Source of the DNA: Catellatospora citrea | Lineage (GTDB): Bacteria; Actinomycetota; Actinomycetes; Mycobacteriales; Micromonosporaceae | DNA: 64,000 nt | Assembly (NCBI RefSeq): GCF_003610235.1 | Contig: NZ_RAPR01000001.1 | Coordinates: forward strand, 3,410,001 to 3,474,000 | Direction of reading: 5' to 3' | Shown here: positions 7,224-16,486 of the stretch, piece by piece | Numbering within the stretch: the first letter of the stretch is position 1 | How the letters are laid out: every line of letters starts with the position of its first letter | Notes under the pieces: model-generated | What the model was told of the DNA's origin: nothing | Databases searched by the model: none | The model's input: only the letters and a program-made list of their open reading frames with translations | Program-made: the position numbers and the translations under genes

Positions 7224-7727
7224 TCACAAGTGGAGGAGCATGCGGGTGTTGCCCAGGGTGTTGGGTTTGACGCGTTCGAGGCCCAGGAATTCGGCTACGC
7301 CCTCGTCGTAGGAGCGGAGGAGCTGCTCGTAGACGGGTGGGGGGACGGGGGCGCCGTCGATCTCGGTGAAGCCGAAGGAGGCGAAGAAGCGGGTCTCGAA
7401 GGTGAGCACGAAGACGCGGCGTACGCCCAGCTCGCGCGCGTCGTCGAGGAGGGCTTCGACGATCTGGTGGCCGACGCGGCGGCCGCGCCAGGTGGCGTCC
7501 ACGGCGACGGTGCGGATCTCGGCGAGGTCCTCCCAGAGCACGTGCAGCGCGCCGCAGCCGACGACCACGCCGTCGTCGTCGACGGCCACCCGGAACTCGG
7601 GCACGTCCTCGTATATCGCGACGGTGGCCTTGCTGAGCAGGCGGCGCTCGCCGCTGTACGTGTCGATCAGCCGGCGGATGCCGCGCACGTCGGCGGTGCG
7701 GGCCTTGCGTACGGTCAGCTCACTCAA
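7224..7727 (-). CDS. argA: Amino-acid N-acetyltransferase (short ArgA-like GNAT)
   Basis: This 167-residue GNAT protein resembles the stand-alone actinobacterial N-acetylglutamate synthases (Rv2747 type) that start arginine biosynthesis by acetylating glutamate or a related substrate. Characteristic parts are TVRKARTADVRGIRRLI at the N-terminus, the acetyl-CoA loop in VDATWRGRRVGHQIVEALLD (about residues 77-96) and the C-terminal FFASFGFTEID followed by KPNTLGNTRMLLHL. The ATG at 7727 overlaps the end of the DUF501 gene by 8 nt. A broader GNAT role cannot be excluded without comparison. Confidence 0.82.
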   Translation of the reverse strand: MSELTVRKARTADVRGIRRLIDTYSGERRLLSKATVAIYEDVPEFRVAVDDDGVVVGCGALHVLWEDLAEIRTVAVDATWRGRRVGHQIVEALLDDARELGVRRVFVLTFETRFFASFGFTEIDGAPVPPPVYEQLLRSYDEGVAEFLGLERVKPNTLGNTRMLLHL

Positions 7728-8238
7728 CGCACGGACCCGCCGTCCACCACGGCTCGACCAGCGCGATGACCTCGTCGCCGAACGGGTTGACCCCGGGACC
7801 GGCGGCCAGCGCGTGGCCCAGGTGCACGTGCAGGCACTTCACCCGGTCGGGCATGCCGCCCGCGGAGACGTTCTCGATCTCCGGCACGTGCCCGATCGCC
7901 TCGCGGCGGGTCAGGTAGTCCTCGTGCGCCTTCAGGTAGGCCGCGCGCAGCTCCGGGTCGGTGCGCAGCTGCTCGTTCATCTCCCTCATCAGCCCGGCCG
8001 ACTCCAGCCGGCTGCACTCCGCGGTCGCCCGCGGGCAGGTCAGGTAGAACAGCGTCGGGAAGGGCGTGCCGTCGGGCAGCCGGGGCACCGTCTCCACCAC
8101 GTCGGGCTTGCCGCACGGGCAGCGGTGCGCCACCGCCTTGGTGCCACGCGTGGGCCGGCCGAGCTGGGCCCGGACCGCGGCGAGATCGGACTCGGTCGCC
8201 TCCTGCCGCGTCGGCGCGGGCACGAGGTCGCGATCCAT
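7720..8238 (-). CDS. DUF501 protein
   Basis: The 172-residue protein corresponds to the conserved DUF501 family found just after ftsB/divIC in actinobacteria (Rv1025 position). It has a CPCGKPDVVET motif near residue 50, a TCPRATAECSRLES cysteine pair near residue 80, and a His-rich CLHVHLGHALAAGPGVNPFGDE segment near the C-terminus. These suggest a metal site. The ATG at 8238 lies 8 nt beyond the ftsB stop, so the genes are co-transcribed. Biochemical function is not established for the family. Confidence 0.88.
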   Translation of the reverse strand: MDRDLVPAPTRQEATESDLAAVRAQLGRPTRGTKAVAHRCPCGKPDVVETVPRLPDGTPFPTLFYLTCPRATAECSRLESAGLMREMNEQLRTDPELRAAYLKAHEDYLTRREAIGHVPEIENVSAGGMPDRVKCLHVHLGHALAAGPGVNPFGDEVIALVEPWWTAGPCVE

Positions 8239-8246
8239 CTGTGCTC

Positions 8247-8807
8247 CTAGTTCTTCTGCTCCTGCTCCGGGTCCAGACGGGTCCAGAGCTTGCCGTACCA
8301 GCTGTCGGGCTCGGCGGGCGGCGGCGGTTTCGGGGTCTGGTCCTGGTCGGTCTTGCCGTCCGGGTCCCAGATCGGCATCAGCGGGGTCTGCCCCGGGTAG
8401 ACCCAGAAGAAGCGGCGGCGGACCTGAGCCTTGATGTACTCGTCGTCCTTCCACTTCTCGGCCTGCCGCTCCAGCCCCGCGATGCGCTCCTGCTGTTCCA
8501 GCTGCGACTGCCGCATGGCGTCGATCTCGGCGAGCTGGGTGAGGTAGACGCGCACCGGGTAGGCGTAGCCCAGCGCCAGCGCCGCGAGGATCACCAGCAG
8601 CGCGGTCGCCCGGCCGGTGAGGCCGTGCGGGTTCGGGGCGCTGGTGCGCTTGGCCGCTCCGGCGGCGGCGGCGCGGCGGGCGGCGGCGGGACGGCTCAGC
8701 GAGCGGTCGCCCTCGCGGGTGCGGACGGCGGCGGTGCCGCGAGCGCCGCGGGCGCCGCCCTGGGGGCGACGCACCGGTCCCTGCCCTCCAGGCTGTCGCC
8801 GCTGCAT
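8247..8807 (-). CDS. FtsB/DivIC-family septum formation initiator
   Basis: The 186-residue protein is a bitopic divisome component. It has a basic, disordered cytoplasmic region (residues 1-65), one TM helix (about 72-92, ATALLVILAALALGYAY) and a coiled coil (about 95-130, LAEIDAMRQSQLEQQERIAGLERQAEKW). The conserved extracytoplasmic RRRFFWVYPGQTPLMPI element follows, then a Pro-rich tail. The ATG at 8807 has GGGGGAGGGG immediately upstream, better than the in-frame ATG at 8846. Neighbours eno and DUF501 match the conserved actinobacterial order. Confidence 0.92.
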   Translation of the reverse strand: MQRRQPGGQGPVRRPQGGARGARGTAAVRTREGDRSLSRPAAARRAAAAGAAKRTSAPNPHGLTGRATALLVILAALALGYAYPVRVYLTQLAEIDAMRQSQLEQQERIAGLERQAEKWKDDEYIKAQVRRRFFWVYPGQTPLMPIWDPDGKTDQDQTPKPPPPAEPDSWYGKLWTRLDPEQEQKN

Positions 8808-8827
8808 CACCCCTCCCCCCTGCGCGA

Positions 8828-8879
8828 TGACCGAAGCTCCTTCCACGTCGTACGAGTGGCATGAAAGGAGCTTCGATCA
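8828..8879. repeat. Palindromic element between eno and ftsB
   Basis: A 17-bp arm starting TGACCGAAGCTCC at 8828 is complementary, with two mismatches, to the arm ending GGAGCTTCGATCA at 8879. It lies between the eno stop and the ftsB/divIC start. The outer TGAYCG end resembles the other dispersed palindromes of the window. A terminator role for eno is plausible. Confidence 0.6.
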
Positions 8880-8944
8880 CATGCTAGGCCCTGTGACGGG
8901 ACACCGTCACGAACCCGCGCAGCCGCTCGAAATCCGGCTGTTGC

Positions 8945-10255
<1,311 letters not shown>

Positions 10256-10330
10256 TCACTGGCGTGGTCGTCGGCAATGACATCCCCTGGCCGGAGCGGC
10301 CGGTGCGTACCAGGGCAGCCTATCGACCCG

Positions 10331-11074
10331 TCACGGCGCCGGGGTCTTCGGCCGGTGGTCCACCACCCGCGCCCCCTCGGGCAGCGCGAAGACCGCCGCC
10401 GGGGGCGACGAGGAGACCCGGGTCAGCGCCTGGTCGACGTCCACCCCGCCGACGACGCCGGTGAAGCTGGCCAGCACACCCGCGGCGGTGACGCAGACGG
10501 TGAAGCCGCCCGCGTCGGCGTCGGTCAGCCCCGACACGTCCAGGCAGGTCGCCTGCTGTCCGGCCAGGGTGACGTCGTGCGCCTCCACCTCGGCCTGCGA
10601 CTGCAGTTGTGCCGTCTGCAGCAGCTCGGTGACGATCGGTGCGGTGATCAGTCCGTGCCGGGTCACCTCGCTGTAGCCGGTGAGCGCGGCCGGGCCGGGA
10701 CCGGGCAGCGGCCGGATCTGGCACCGCGCCGGGCGCACCGCGGTCACGCAGGAGGTGTGCCCGTTCGAGTCGACCATGAGCCGCCCGCCGGGGTAGGCGT
10801 ACACCGCCCGCGCCGGGCCGATCTGCTGCGAGATCTCGCCCCGCGTCCCCTCGGCCAGCAGATACTCCGCGTGGTACGGCCGCTGGGCGGCACGCTGCAG
10901 CTGCGCCGTCATGTCGCCGAGCAGCCGGGCTCGACCGGGCGCGACGCCGTCGTCGGTGATGGCCTGGCAGCTGGTGAGCACCAGCAGCGCCCCCACCAGG
11001 GGGGCGAGTACGGCGCGCCGAAACACGGAAGGTCGCGTGGCACGCGGCGCGCCGGGACGAGCCGTGTTTCGCAT
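10331..11074 (-). CDS. Putative lipoprotein
   Basis: The 247-residue product has a basic N-terminus, a hydrophobic core (LAPLVGALLVL) and a lipobox ending LTSC at about residue 37, so it should be exported and lipid-anchored. The mature part has four further cysteines (HTSCVTA, ARCQIR, ATCLDV, FTVCVTA) that could form disulfides. I do not recognise the domain; it is not the LpqU-type transglycosylase that occupies the equivalent place in mycobacteria. It lies between the DUF885 gene and eno on the same strand. Start at ATG 11074 is set by the signal sequence. Confidence 0.8.
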   Translation of the reverse strand: MRNTARPGAPRATRPSVFRRAVLAPLVGALLVLTSCQAITDDGVAPGRARLLGDMTAQLQRAAQRPYHAEYLLAEGTRGEISQQIGPARAVYAYPGGRLMVDSNGHTSCVTAVRPARCQIRPLPGPGPAALTGYSEVTRHGLITAPIVTELLQTAQLQSQAEVEAHDVTLAGQQATCLDVSGLTDADAGGFTVCVTAAGVLASFTGVVGGVDVDQALTRVSSSPPAAVFALPEGARVVDHRPKTPAP

Positions 11075-11115
11075 GGGCGACAGCCTCCCCCATCGCCCCG
11101 GTGCGACGCAAACCC

Positions 11116-12732
11116 TCACAGGCCGAGCAGTGTGCGCAGGTGGCGGGGTGCGGGCGAGCCGTACGAGAGCATGCGGTCGTGCCATTCCCGCGGGGTGACC
11201 CCGGCCGGCCGCAGCCGGGCGATCTCGGCCACCTCCGCCCAGCCCACGAAGTACGTCGACAACTGGGCCGAGGACAGCAGCGCGCGCCGCCACTTGCCGG
11301 CCGCCTCGCCCTCCTCCTGGAAGCCGCGCTCCAGCATGAGTGCCATGCCGTCGGCCTCGCTCAGGTCCTCGCAGTGCACGAGCTGGTCGAGGATCGCGTT
11401 GATGCTGGAGCGCAGCTGCATCTTCAGCTGCGTCGCGCGCACCGGCAGGCCGCCGTACCCGCGTTCGACCATCGCCTGCTCGGCGTAGACGGCCCAGCCC
11501 TCGATGAAGGTGCCCGAGCGGCCCAGCGCCCGCACCCGGGTGCTGCCCCGGTAGCGGCGGGCGTGCGCCAGCTGCAGGAAGTGCCCCGGCATGGCCTCGT
11601 GCACGGTGAGGTTGCGGATGGCGTGGTCGTTGTACTCGCGGTAGAACGACTCGACCCGCTGTGCGGGCCAGCCCGCCGGGGTCGGCGCGATGCAGTAGAA
11701 CGTGGGCACCACCGCGGTCTCCAGCGCGCCCGGCGGGTCGCAGTAGGCCACCGCCACGCCCCGCGAGAACTCCGGCATCTCCTCGATGACCAGCGGGTCG
11801 TCGATGAGGGTGAGCAGGTCGTGCTCGCGTACGAACGCGGTCGTCTCCTCGACCGCGTGGTAGGCCAGCCCGACGATGGAGGCGTTGTCGGGGTGCTCGG
11901 CGGCGATCAGGTCCAGCGCCCGGCGCACCGTCTCGTCGTCGGCCTTGCCGCCGACCAGCTCGACGGCGACCTCGCGCAGCTCGGCGGTGACCCGCTCGAC
12001 GTTGTCCTGCGCCCGCTGGAGCACCTCGGCCGCGCCCAGCTCGGTGTCCAGCGTGTGCCACAGCTTGGCTTCCCAGAGCCGGCGGCCCAGCCGCGGGTCA
12101 CGGCCCTCGCCCCGCTCGGCCTGGGTGGCGCACCAGGCGGCGAAGTCGTCCAGCGCCAGCACCGCCTCCGCGGCGACCAGCTGCATCTGCTCGGCCAGGC
12201 CCGGTTCCTGCAGCAGCAGCCGGGGCAGCTCCTCGCGCACCAGCGCGGCGGTGCCGGCGAACTGGCCGGCCGCGGTCTCCAGGTGGATGCGGGGCGCGTC
12301 GCGCAGCACCGTACGTGCCGTGGCCAGCGCGTCGGGCACCTGCAGCAGCCGGCCCGCCAACGCGTGCAGGCGCTGTTCCACCGGCGCGAAGGGCCGCGCC
12401 ATCAGCGCGTGCAGCAGCGCGCCCGGGTTGTGCCGCAGCGGGTTCCACTGGTGCGAGCGCACCTCGGTCAGCTCGAACAGCTGCCGGTCGACCAGCGAGC
12501 TGAGGATGGCGTGGTCGACCCGCTCCTCGTCGTCCAGCAGGTCCGCGTCCACCTGGGACAGCGCCCCGGCCGCGTCGCGCAGCATGGCGACGTCGGCGGT
12601 GGTGCCGTCGGGCGACAGGTCCGGCAGGCGGTCGTCGAAGCGGTGGTCCCCGGCGGACGCGGCCAGCTCGGGCGACGACTCCAGCAGGGCGTCGGCGATG
12701 TGCTCCGCCAGCGGGGCGAACTCCAGCATCAT
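11116..12732 (-). CDS. DUF885 family protein (putative metallopeptidase)
   Basis: The 538-residue protein belongs to the large DUF885 family, thought to be zinc-dependent carboxypeptidase-like enzymes. The family motif HEAMPGHFLQLAH (about residues 380-392, an HExxPGH variant of HExxH) is intact. The likely third ligand lies in EGWAVYAEQ about 30 residues on. There is no signal peptide, so it is probably cytoplasmic. Two adjacent ATG codons at 12732 and 12729 are possible starts. It interrupts the mazG-eno interval found in related genomes, and two palindromic elements lie upstream. Substrate unknown. Confidence 0.88.
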   Translation of the reverse strand: MMLEFAPLAEHIADALLESSPELAASAGDHRFDDRLPDLSPDGTTADVAMLRDAAGALSQVDADLLDDEERVDHAILSSLVDRQLFELTEVRSHQWNPLRHNPGALLHALMARPFAPVEQRLHALAGRLLQVPDALATARTVLRDAPRIHLETAAGQFAGTAALVREELPRLLLQEPGLAEQMQLVAAEAVLALDDFAAWCATQAERGEGRDPRLGRRLWEAKLWHTLDTELGAAEVLQRAQDNVERVTAELREVAVELVGGKADDETVRRALDLIAAEHPDNASIVGLAYHAVEETTAFVREHDLLTLIDDPLVIEEMPEFSRGVAVAYCDPPGALETAVVPTFYCIAPTPAGWPAQRVESFYREYNDHAIRNLTVHEAMPGHFLQLAHARRYRGSTRVRALGRSGTFIEGWAVYAEQAMVERGYGGLPVRATQLKMQLRSSINAILDQLVHCEDLSEADGMALMLERGFQEEGEAAGKWRRALLSSAQLSTYFVGWAEVAEIARLRPAGVTPREWHDRMLSYGSPAPRHLRTLLGL

Positions 12733-12757
12733 CGGCTCAACGTACCCGGCGTCCTCA

Positions 12758-12833
12758 TGATCGCTCGACTTGCCAGGCAGGTGTGCGTATCCCGGCCCGC
12801 TTTCGCCCACTTGCCGGGCAAGTCGGACGATCA
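12758..12833. repeat. TGATCG dispersed palindrome, copy A (inverted)
   Basis: About 22-bp arms beginning TGATCGCTCGACTTGCC are complementary to the other end, with a core of about 32 bp. The core holds TGGGCGAAAGCG and GATACGCACA read on the minus strand. Copies at 15877, 22748 and 63499 share the arms; the core here is reversed relative to copies at 15877 and 22748. Confidence 0.85.
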
Positions 12834-12835
12834 AA

Positions 12836-12923
12836 CGCCACCCCTGCCGCAACTCTTGAAGACTTGCGGTCTCCTGAAACGGGCAAGCCGCGAGTCCTTG
12901 AGAGTTGCGCAAGGTGGGTGGCG
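12836..12923. repeat. Second 88-bp imperfect palindrome
   Basis: The arm CGCCACCC...CGCAACTCTT...GACTTGCGG (12836-12869) is complementary, with small gaps, to the arm ending GGGTGGCG at 12923. It is immediately adjacent to the TGATCG element and lies between the mazG stop and the DUF885 gene. No second copy was noticed in this window. Confidence 0.6.
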
Positions 12924-12939
12924 GCGGGCCGCGAGGTCG

Positions 12940-13863
12940 TCAGGGGGTGACGGAGGCGGCGTAGCGGTGTAGTTCCTCGCGGAGGGCGGCTTCGGCGTCG
13001 GCGTCCTCGCCCGCCGCGGCGACCAGCGCCAGCAGGCGGCCGCCGAGGGTGTCGGACGGGACGGGCTCGGGCAGGCCGCGCCGGCGGGCGCGGGTGAGCA
13101 GCTTGGCGGCCAGCGTCAACGAGGGCAGCGACCAGGTCACCCCGTCCAGCGGGGCACGCGAGCCGCCCTTCTCCTCGGCCTTGACCCGCTCCCAGGTGGC
13201 GATGATCTCCTCGATGTCCTCGGTAGTGCTGTCCGCGAACACGTGCGGGTTGCGGCGCACCATCTTCGCCACGAAGTCCCCGGCCACGTCGTCGACGTTC
13301 CAGCGCTCGTCCTCGGGCAGCTCCTGGGCCAGCTGGGCGTGGAACAGCACCTGCAGCAGCACGTCGCCCATCTCGTCGCGCACCGCCGCGTGGTCTCCGG
13401 CGACGATCGCGTCGTAGGCCTCGTACGCCTCTTCGAGCAGGTATTTCGCCAGGGTGCGGTGGGTCTGCTCGCGCCGCCACGGGTCGCTGCTCTGCAGCCG
13501 GTCGGTGACCGCCACCGCGTCGAGCAGGCGCGCCCCGGGCGGGTCCCAGGAGCCGTACATCAACTCCAGCTCGGCCAGGCCGGGTTCGCGGGCCAGCCGC
13601 AGGCCGAGCTCGCGGGCGAGGAACTCGTCCCCGCCCGGCCCGGCCAGCCACACGGCCACCGGCTGCGCGGCGTCGAGCAGGGTCGCCGCGGTCGCGTCCG
13701 GCACGACGGTGACGGTCGCGCCCGCGGCGCGCAGGGCGACGATCTGCTCGCTGTCGGCTCCGGCCAGCACGGGATGGGCCCGCACCACGTCCCAGGCGGC
13801 TGCGGTGAGCAGCCCCGCGGGCATCCGGGGCGAGGTGACGAGCAGAACGATCCGGCGGGTCAC
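12940..13863 (-). CDS. mazG: MazG-family nucleoside triphosphate pyrophosphohydrolase
   Basis: The 307-residue protein removes pyrophosphate from (d)NTPs as a housekeeping step. An N-terminal domain of about 110 residues (IVLLVTSPRMPAGLLTAAAW) precedes the MazG domain, where the metal-binding helices show EEAYEAYDAI and RDEMGDVLLQVLFHAQLA (about residues 140-180). The tail is KAEEKGGSRAPLDGVTWSLPSL. The GTG at 13863 is 2 nt from the stop of the preceding lipoprotein gene, so the two are coupled. Position near mfd matches the mfd-mazG neighbourhood of actinobacteria. Confidence 0.93.
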   Translation of the reverse strand: MTRRIVLLVTSPRMPAGLLTAAAWDVVRAHPVLAGADSEQIVALRAAGATVTVVPDATAATLLDAAQPVAVWLAGPGGDEFLARELGLRLAREPGLAELELMYGSWDPPGARLLDAVAVTDRLQSSDPWRREQTHRTLAKYLLEEAYEAYDAIVAGDHAAVRDEMGDVLLQVLFHAQLAQELPEDERWNVDDVAGDFVAKMVRRNPHVFADSTTEDIEEIIATWERVKAEEKGGSRAPLDGVTWSLPSLTLAAKLLTRARRRGLPEPVPSDTLGGRLLALVAAAGEDADAEAALREELHRYAASVTP

Positions 13864-13865
13864 CG

Positions 13866-14501
13866 TCAGCTGTTGGAGACGCCGGACTCGTACTGGCCGA
13901 ACGGCGCGCTGAGCACCGCCCCGCGCTCGCCGGCGGTCAGCACCGGCAGGTCCAGCGGGCGGTAGCGCGGGTTCACGGTCACGTCGGCAGACTTGGCGGC
14001 GTCGGTCAGCACCCGGTACACCGCGATCGCGCCGGCGACCTGCGGGTCGCCCTCCAACTGCGGCTTGACCTGCTCGAACGACTGCTTCGGGTCGAGCACG
14101 CCGACCTCCACGCCGTTGTCGTAGACCTTGCGGAGGTCCTCCTCCGACGGCTTCATCTGGTCGAGCGGCAGCGCCTGGACGCAGGCCTGCGTCTCCTGGC
14201 TGATGGTCGCGTACTCGCTCGGGCCGGCCTGGGCGGCGGGCAGCTTGACGCCCTTCTCCGCCGCGATCCGCTTGCACAGCGCGTTGTAGACGAGCAGCTG
14301 GACCACGTGCGTGCGGACGGCTGCCTCATCGCCGGGCTGGGCCGTCTGCTGGGCCTCCGCCGCCTGCTTGACGAGCTCGTCGACCTTGGCCTCGCTGAAC
14401 GACTGGTCGCCGACGTATGCGGCGACGCTCGGATTCGACCGGCAGGCGGTCAGGGCCAGCAGGGCGACGGCGATGCCGGCCGCGGCGGTCAGACGGCGCA
14501 C
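13866..14501 (-). CDS. SurA-like lipoprotein (foldase N-terminal type)
   Basis: The 211-residue product has a signal peptide with lipobox LTAC (about residue 20) and then a helical SurA/PpiC N-terminal-like domain (VAAYVGDQSFSEAKVDELVKQA) without a recognisable parvulin catalytic domain. It may be a periplasmic-side chaperone-like factor. The GTG at 14501 has GGAGG 6 nt upstream, a better fit than the ATG at 14543, which would place a hydrophilic stretch before the signal. It is co-directional and nearly overlapping with mazG. Confidence 0.82.
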   Translation of the reverse strand: MRRLTAAAGIAVALLALTACRSNPSVAAYVGDQSFSEAKVDELVKQAAEAQQTAQPGDEAAVRTHVVQLLVYNALCKRIAAEKGVKLPAAQAGPSEYATISQETQACVQALPLDQMKPSEEDLRKVYDNGVEVGVLDPKQSFEQVKPQLEGDPQVAGAIAVYRVLTDAAKSADVTVNPRYRPLDLPVLTAGERGAVLSAPFGQYESGVSNS

Positions 14502-14627
14502 GGAATCCTCCAGTGACAGGCGCTTACGCCGCCACTCTCTCACGAACGGCGACTCGGGGAGATCTCAGGGTGGATTCAGGTGTTCGAAGGACGCGTGAAC
14601 ACCCTCCGACACGGCAGAATTCCGCCC

Positions 14628-15806
14628 GTGACGACGCAGACGCTTCCTCGTACCACCTCGGGCTGGGTGGGCCTGGCCCGCAGCGGGCCCGACGCAGCTC
14701 AGGGCCCCGCGGTGGTCTCCGCCGTCTACCGGCTCTGGCTGATCGCCTTCGCGCTGAAGATGCTGGGCTCGACCTGGGACATGTCCTGGCACTTCAAGTG
14801 GCTGCGCGACGACCTCGCCCCGCCGCACCTGCTGAACACGGCGGGCACGGTCATCGTGGTGGCCCTGGTGCTGTTCCAGGCCTACCACAACGTGGGCGTG
14901 GACAGGATCGCGAAGCGTCTGATGGTGGGCGGCACGGCGACGTTCCTGGTCGCCATCCCGATCGACATCCTGAACCACAAGATCAACGGGCTGGACATCA
15001 CCGCCTGGAGCGCCAGCCACGCACTGCTGTACATCGGCACCGCGTTCATGCTGCTCGGCGTCGCCCGCGGCTACTGGATCTCCACCCCGCCCGGCCGCGC
15101 CCGCACCCTGACCAGCGCCGCGATCTGGGGCTTCTTCCTGGAGAACGTCCTGTTCCCCAGCCAGCACCAGGAGTACGGCGTGCTCTCGCTGGAGTCGTGG
15201 CGGGCCGGCACGCCGACCGCCGAGCCGATCCTGCTGAAGTTCGCCGCCGACCAGATCGGCCGCCCCGTCGACGACATCGCGGTGCAGGGCTTCGCGCTGC
15301 CGGTCGACGCCTGGGTCTACCCGGCCTGGATCACCGGCGCGGCCCTGCTGACCCTGGTCGCGGCCCGCGCCTTCGTGGGCGCCCGGTTCACCGCCACCGC
15401 CATCGCCGCCACCTACCTGACCTACCGCCTGGTCGTCTGGGGCCTGCTGGCCGGGACGGGCTTCCCGAAGTCCATCCCGCCGCTGCTGCTGCTCGCCGGT
15501 GCGGTCGCCATCGACCTGGTCTTCCTCGCCTTCGCCGGCTCCCGCAACCGGAAGTCACTGATCCCGCAGCAGACCGGCCCGGAGCGCGTCGCCGTCGCGA
15601 AGGGCTCGTCCGGACTCGGCCTGGCCCTGGTCGCCGCCGTCTTCGGCGCGGCCGTCGCCACCGCCGCCACCGCGGGCGCCACCTGGCTGCAGGACTTCTT
15701 CATCGGCGCCCCGCCGATCGACTACCCGGCCTTCGGCTACGGCTTTGCCGCCCTCGCCCTCGGCTGGGCCGCCATCGCCGCGATCACCCACCGCAAATCG
15801 GCCTGA
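14628..15806 (+). CDS. Multi-pass integral membrane protein
   Basis: The 392-residue product has roughly eight to ten predicted TM segments, for example VVALVLFQAY, MVGGTATFLVAIPI, LLYIGTAFMLLGVA, GLALVAAVFGAAVATAATAGA and AALALGWAAIAAI. Charged and aromatic residues between them include STWDMSWHFKWLRDD near residue 50 and NHKINGLDITAWSASH. I do not recognise a family. It is transcribed divergently from the SurA-like gene. The GTG at 14628 was chosen because the ATG 48 nt upstream has no ribosome site. A 19-bp hairpin follows the stop. Function unknown. Confidence 0.78.
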   Translation: MTTQTLPRTTSGWVGLARSGPDAAQGPAVVSAVYRLWLIAFALKMLGSTWDMSWHFKWLRDDLAPPHLLNTAGTVIVVALVLFQAYHNVGVDRIAKRLMVGGTATFLVAIPIDILNHKINGLDITAWSASHALLYIGTAFMLLGVARGYWISTPPGRARTLTSAAIWGFFLENVLFPSQHQEYGVLSLESWRAGTPTAEPILLKFAADQIGRPVDDIAVQGFALPVDAWVYPAWITGAALLTLVAARAFVGARFTATAIAATYLTYRLVVWGLLAGTGFPKSIPPLLLLAGAVAIDLVFLAFAGSRNRKSLIPQQTGPERVAVAKGSSGLGLALVAAVFGAAVATAATAGATWLQDFFIGAPPIDYPAFGYGFAALALGWAAIAAITHRKSA

Positions 15807-15821
15807 CCCGCACCTGCACGC

Positions 15822-15862
15822 CCGATGGGGCGGTCCGGACACCGTCCGGACCGCCCCATCGG
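15822..15862. terminator. 19-bp perfect hairpin after the membrane protein gene
   Basis: CCGATGGGGCGGTCCGGAC (15822-15840) pairs perfectly with 15844-15862 across a 3-nt loop. It lies 16 bp after the stop at 15806, between convergent genes, and lacks a T-run. Confidence 0.8.
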
Positions 15863-15876
15863 CGTCCCACGGTCCT

Positions 15877-15953
15877 TGATCGCTCGACTTGCCAGGCAGG
15901 TGGGCGAAAGCGCGCCCAAGATACGCACAGGTGCCAGGCAAGTCGAACGATCA
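15877..15953. repeat. TGATCG dispersed palindrome, copy B
   Basis: A 77-bp element bounded by TGATCGCTCGACTTGCC and its near-perfect complement, with the core TGGGCGAAAGCG...CAAGATACGCACAGG. It lies between convergent genes, directly after the 19-bp terminator hairpin. Confidence 0.9.
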
Positions 15954-15978
15954 TGAGACGGGCGGCCAGAAGGCGGGG

Positions 15979-16461
15979 TCAGGCGAGCCAGTCGTGTTCC
16001 ATGCGGACGCGGGCTTCGAGTTCGAGGAGGTGGCGCTTGCGGGGCAGGCCGCCGCCGAAGCCGACGAGTTTGCCGCCCGCGCCGACCACCCGGTGGCACG
16101 GGACCACCACGGCGACCGGGTTGCGGTTGCAGGCCACCCCGACCGCGCGGGCCGCGTCCGGCTCCCCCACCGCCCGCGCCACCTCGCCGTACGTGTGCGT
16201 CTCGCCGTACGGGATGCGGGACAGCTCGGCCCAGACCGCCCGCTCGAAGTCGCTGCCCCGGCGCACCGACACCGGCACGGTGAACTCCACCAGCTCACCT
16301 GCGAAGTAGGCGCGCAGCTGCGCGCCGACGTCGTCGAGCAGCGGGTCGACGTCCTGCACCACGTCGAGCGCGCCGAACTGCAGCGCGCACAACCCGATGT
16401 CGTCGACGGCGCAGCTCAGCGGTCCGATCGGGGTGTCCACCACGATCCATCGCACCGTCAC
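15979..16461 (-). CDS. ogt: Methylated-DNA--protein-cysteine methyltransferase
   Basis: This 160-residue suicide enzyme transfers alkyl groups from O6-alkylguanine in DNA to its own cysteine. The active-site motif PCHRVVG places the acceptor at Cys122. The DNA-binding helix is RAVGVACNRNP and the GEVARAVG segment precedes it. The N-terminal ribonuclease-like domain is short. The stop of mfd is not near; instead this gene starts at ATG 16461, 26 nt downstream of the mfd stop, so it may be read from the mfd transcript. Both act in DNA repair. Confidence 0.95.
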   Translation of the reverse strand: MTVRWIVVDTPIGPLSCAVDDIGLCALQFGALDVVQDVDPLLDDVGAQLRAYFAGELVEFTVPVSVRRGSDFERAVWAELSRIPYGETHTYGEVARAVGEPDAARAVGVACNRNPVAVVVPCHRVVGAGGKLVGFGGGLPRKRHLLELEARVRMEHDWLA

Positions 16462-16486
16462 GCCGCCTCCTCGCCGCGTCCGTCCA

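Noticed and set aside
10331..11074. Lipoprotein as LpqU-type transglycosylase
   Set aside because: Position next to eno suggested it, but no lytic transglycosylase catalytic motif is visible.
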